Assembly (NCBI GenBank): GCA_041685735.1
Contig: JAWLFE010000069.1
Span: 1 to 14,367 of the forward strand
Reading direction: 5' to 3'
From: CSSed11-175R1 sp041685735
GTDB lineage: Bacteria > Actinomycetota > Nitriliruptoria > Nitriliruptorales > Nitriliruptoraceae
Length of the DNA stretch: 14,367 bases
A program made the translations under genes and the position numbers. The notes beneath the pieces are model-generated. The model did not search any database. It had not been told where the DNA came from and saw nothing but the letters and a program-made list of their open reading frames with translations. Positions 13,183-14,367 of the stretch are shown here, one piece after another. Position 1 is the first letter of the stretch; every line of letters starts with the position of its first letter.

Positions 13183-13833
13183 TCATCGTGCTGCGTGCTC
13201 GGGCGGCGGTGCATCCACGAACCGCAGGTATGGCTTGGTTTCCTCGACGTTGGTGAACTGTGCGGTCACCTCGTCGAGGCTCAGGCCCGCGGAGGCGATC
13301 AGGCGCTGTCCGGGCAGCCAGTCGGCTGGTGTCGCGACGGGCGACCGATCGGTCATCTGCAGGGCGTCGACGACTCGCAGGATCTCCGCGAAGTTGCGAC
13401 CCACGCTCTTGGGGTAGACAAGGATGAGCCGGATCTTGTCGTCCGGGTCGATGATGAACACGGACCGCACGGTCGAGGTGTCGCCCGCAGCGGGGTGGAT
13501 CATGTCGTAGGCCACGGCGATCTCGTGGTCCGGGTCTGCGACGATCGGGAAGTTGAGGTCCGTCCCACCGACGTCGCCGATGTCCGGGGCCCAGCGCCGA
13601 TGGTCCTCGATGGCATCGACCGACAACGCGATCACCTTGGTGTTGCGTTGTTCGAACTCGGGCATGAGCCGAGCACTCGCACCGAGTTCCGTCGTGCAGA
13701 CCGGGGTGTAGTCGGCCGGATGGCTGAAGAAGACTGCCCAGGACCCGCGCTTCCAGTCCAGGAAGTCGATGGGTCCATCGGTGGTATCGGCGGTGAACCC
13801 CGGTGCAGGGTCGCCGAGGCGGAGCGTGGCCAT
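13183..13833 (-). CDS. 1-Cys peroxiredoxin (Prx6/AhpC-TSA family)
   Basis: 216 aa, typical of Prx6-type enzymes. The active site P-A-D-Y-T-P-V-C-T-T-E-L has the peroxidatic Cys46 in the PxxxTxxC pattern; there is no second Cys in the protein, so it is a 1-Cys type that needs an outside thiol. The long C-terminal domain (D-W-L-P-G-Q onward) is present. It reduces H2O2, organic peroxides and possibly peroxynitrite in the cytoplasm. GAGAGG lies 8 nt before the ATG at 13833; the frame is open to 13950 but without ribosome site or homology. It precedes the SCO1 fusion by 43 nt in the same direction, so the copper genes may be partly cotranscribed with it. Confidence 0.92.
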   Translation of the reverse strand: MATLRLGDPAPGFTADTTDGPIDFLDWKRGSWAVFFSHPADYTPVCTTELGASARLMPEFEQRNTKVIALSVDAIEDHRRWAPDIGDVGGTDLNFPIVADPDHEIAVAYDMIHPAAGDTSTVRSVFIIDPDDKIRLILVYPKSVGRNFAEILRVVDALQMTDRSPVATPADWLPGQRLIASAGLSLDEVTAQFTNVEETKPYLRFVDAPPPEHAAR

Positions 13834-13867
13834 GCGTTGTGCCTCTCGGTCGTGTCCGATCGAGGCT

Positions 13868-13884
13868 ATCTTAATGTCCGTACA
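13868..13884 (-). promoter_or_regulatory. Peroxiredoxin promoter -10 and adjoining operator-like box
   Basis: On the minus strand TAAGAT (13873-13868) is a fair -10 about 35 nt before the peroxiredoxin start. Directly upstream of it is the near-palindrome TGTACGGACA (plus strand TGTCCGTACA, 13875-13884), in the -10/-35 spacer where a redox regulator could act. No convincing -35 is seen. Confidence 0.4.
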
Positions 13885-13959
13885 ATTCGTGACGCGCGCG
13901 GACGCACTGGTCGGTGATCCGGGCCGAAGGTCACACACGGAGCTCCGCATCGACCCTAT

Positions 13960-13969
13960 TGTCCAGACA
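13960..13969. promoter_or_regulatory. Operator-like box TGTCCAGACA upstream of cydA
   Basis: TGTC-CA-GACA, a short palindrome flanked by AT-rich sequence (CTAT on the left, TTTTT on the right). It matches the box at 13875-13884 at 8 of 10 positions in the same orientation, 85 nt apart. It is not a Rex site and I cannot name the regulator. Confidence 0.35.
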
Positions 13970-14120
13970 TTTTTGGGTTATCGTTCTGAACAGGCAGTGT
14001 TGCCGTGTCTGGTGTCTGTGTGGAGCGGTTGCCAGGACTGCGGATCGAGTGATATCGACCGTCATCATCCCGTTCGACGCCTCGAGAACCCGGACCGGGC
14101 ATCGGGGAGGAGCAAGCGCC

Positions 14121-14367
14121 GTGGAAGCGTTGGAGTTCGCCCGCCTGCAGTTCGGATCGACCACGATCTACCACTTCTTCTTCGTGCCGGTGTCGATCGG
14201 GCTGGCCCCGTTGGTCGCGATATTCCACACCCAGTACGTCCGTACGGGGCAGGAGCGCTACCGTCGGCTGGCGAAGTTCTGGGGCAAGATCTTCCTGATC
14301 CTGTTCGCCATGGGCATCGTCACCGGCATCGTGCAGGAGTTCCAGTTCGGCATGAACTGGTCGAGCT
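14121..14367 (+). CDS. cydA: Cytochrome bd ubiquinol oxidase subunit I, N-terminal part
   Basis: The visible 82 residues start at GTG 14121 behind GGGGAGGAG (8 nt) and read R-L-Q-F-G-S-T-T-I-Y-H-F-F-F-V-P-V-S-I-G, the conserved first helix in which the His (residue 18) is a heme b595 ligand, then helix 2 with TGIVQEFQFGMNW. The protein is the heme-bearing subunit of the bd oxidase, which oxidises quinol and reduces O2 in the cytoplasmic membrane without pumping protons and without copper. It is cut by the window end; cydB presumably follows. It is divergent from the peroxiredoxin/copper genes and shares their control region. Confidence 0.96.
   Translation, partial: MEALEFARLQFGSTTIYHFFFVPVSIGLAPLVAIFHTQYVRTGQERYRRLAKFWGKIFLILFAMGIVTGIVQEFQFGMNWSS

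Larger units (their letters stand above)
13834..14120. other. Divergent control region between peroxiredoxin and cydA
   Basis: 287 nt without a gene, locally AT-richer than the surroundings. It holds two similar TGTCC-NN-ACA boxes (described separately), a minus-strand -10 candidate, and near its right end the GGGGAGGAG ribosome site of cydA. Confidence 0.6.

Noticed and set aside
13834..13950. 39-residue N-terminal extension of the peroxiredoxin
   Set aside because: Family sequence begins at M-A-T-L-R-L-G-D, which has its own GAGAGG site; the extension spans the predicted promoter.

Overview
The window is GC-rich throughout, uses GTG starts freely and packs genes with 1-4 nt overlaps. Protein types (MalT/LAL-type LuxR regulator, actinobacterial HdeD-like protein, ArsP permease with ArsR, SCO1/PCuAC copper proteins, cytochrome bd) fit a high-GC actinobacterium, probably outside the well-studied Streptomyces/Mycobacterium groups. 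That placement is inference from style and not from a marker gene.

Layout. 1-190: end of an aquaporin gene. 292-4552 (minus): a large ATP-binding LuxR-family regulator followed 31 nt later by a 14-helix MFS drug exporter, probably one operon. 4693-6094: a small plus-strand protein of unknown function whose frame runs tail-to-tail into a minus-strand HdeD-like membrane protein, then a doubtful Cys-rich single-helix protein. A 17-nt palindrome, TCACCC-N5-GGGTGA, recurs in the non-coding gaps of this section (three good copies, one degenerate). 6399-7184 (plus): a lipoprotein with a Glu-Pro repeat, a membrane helix and a cytoplasmic tail.

7375-10053 (plus): a metalloid-type operon: ArsR repressor, ArsP/DUF318 permease, 77-aa CNNC thioredoxin-like protein, a TlpA-like lipoprotein and a CcdA-like thiol transporter. 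The first three genes look intact. The last two are broken by three internal deletions with frame changes within about 375 nt. Two near-identical 18-bp palindromes sit exactly over the predicted -35 and -10/+1 of this operon, and the second is centred on the arsR start codon, which suggests a leaderless, self-repressed transcript.

13833-10097 (minus): 1-Cys peroxiredoxin, then a fused ICMT-like methyltransferase/SCO1 protein, a PCuAC copper-chaperone lipoprotein, a CopD-like membrane protein with a C-terminal extracytoplasmic domain, and a membrane-anchored cupredoxin. The last three overlap or nearly overlap and look co-translated. This reads as an extracytoplasmic copper delivery or storage module with an antioxidant enzyme. 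Divergently at 14121 begins cydA, the copper-independent bd oxidase subunit I, cut by the window end. The shared control region has two similar TGTCC-NN-ACA boxes.

The most interesting items are the operator/leaderless architecture of arsR, the multiply deleted tlpA-ccdA pair, the ICMT-SCO1 fusion with its PCuAC/cupredoxin partners, and the recurrent palindromes. No RNA genes, insertion sequences, CRISPR arrays or strong terminators were recognised.
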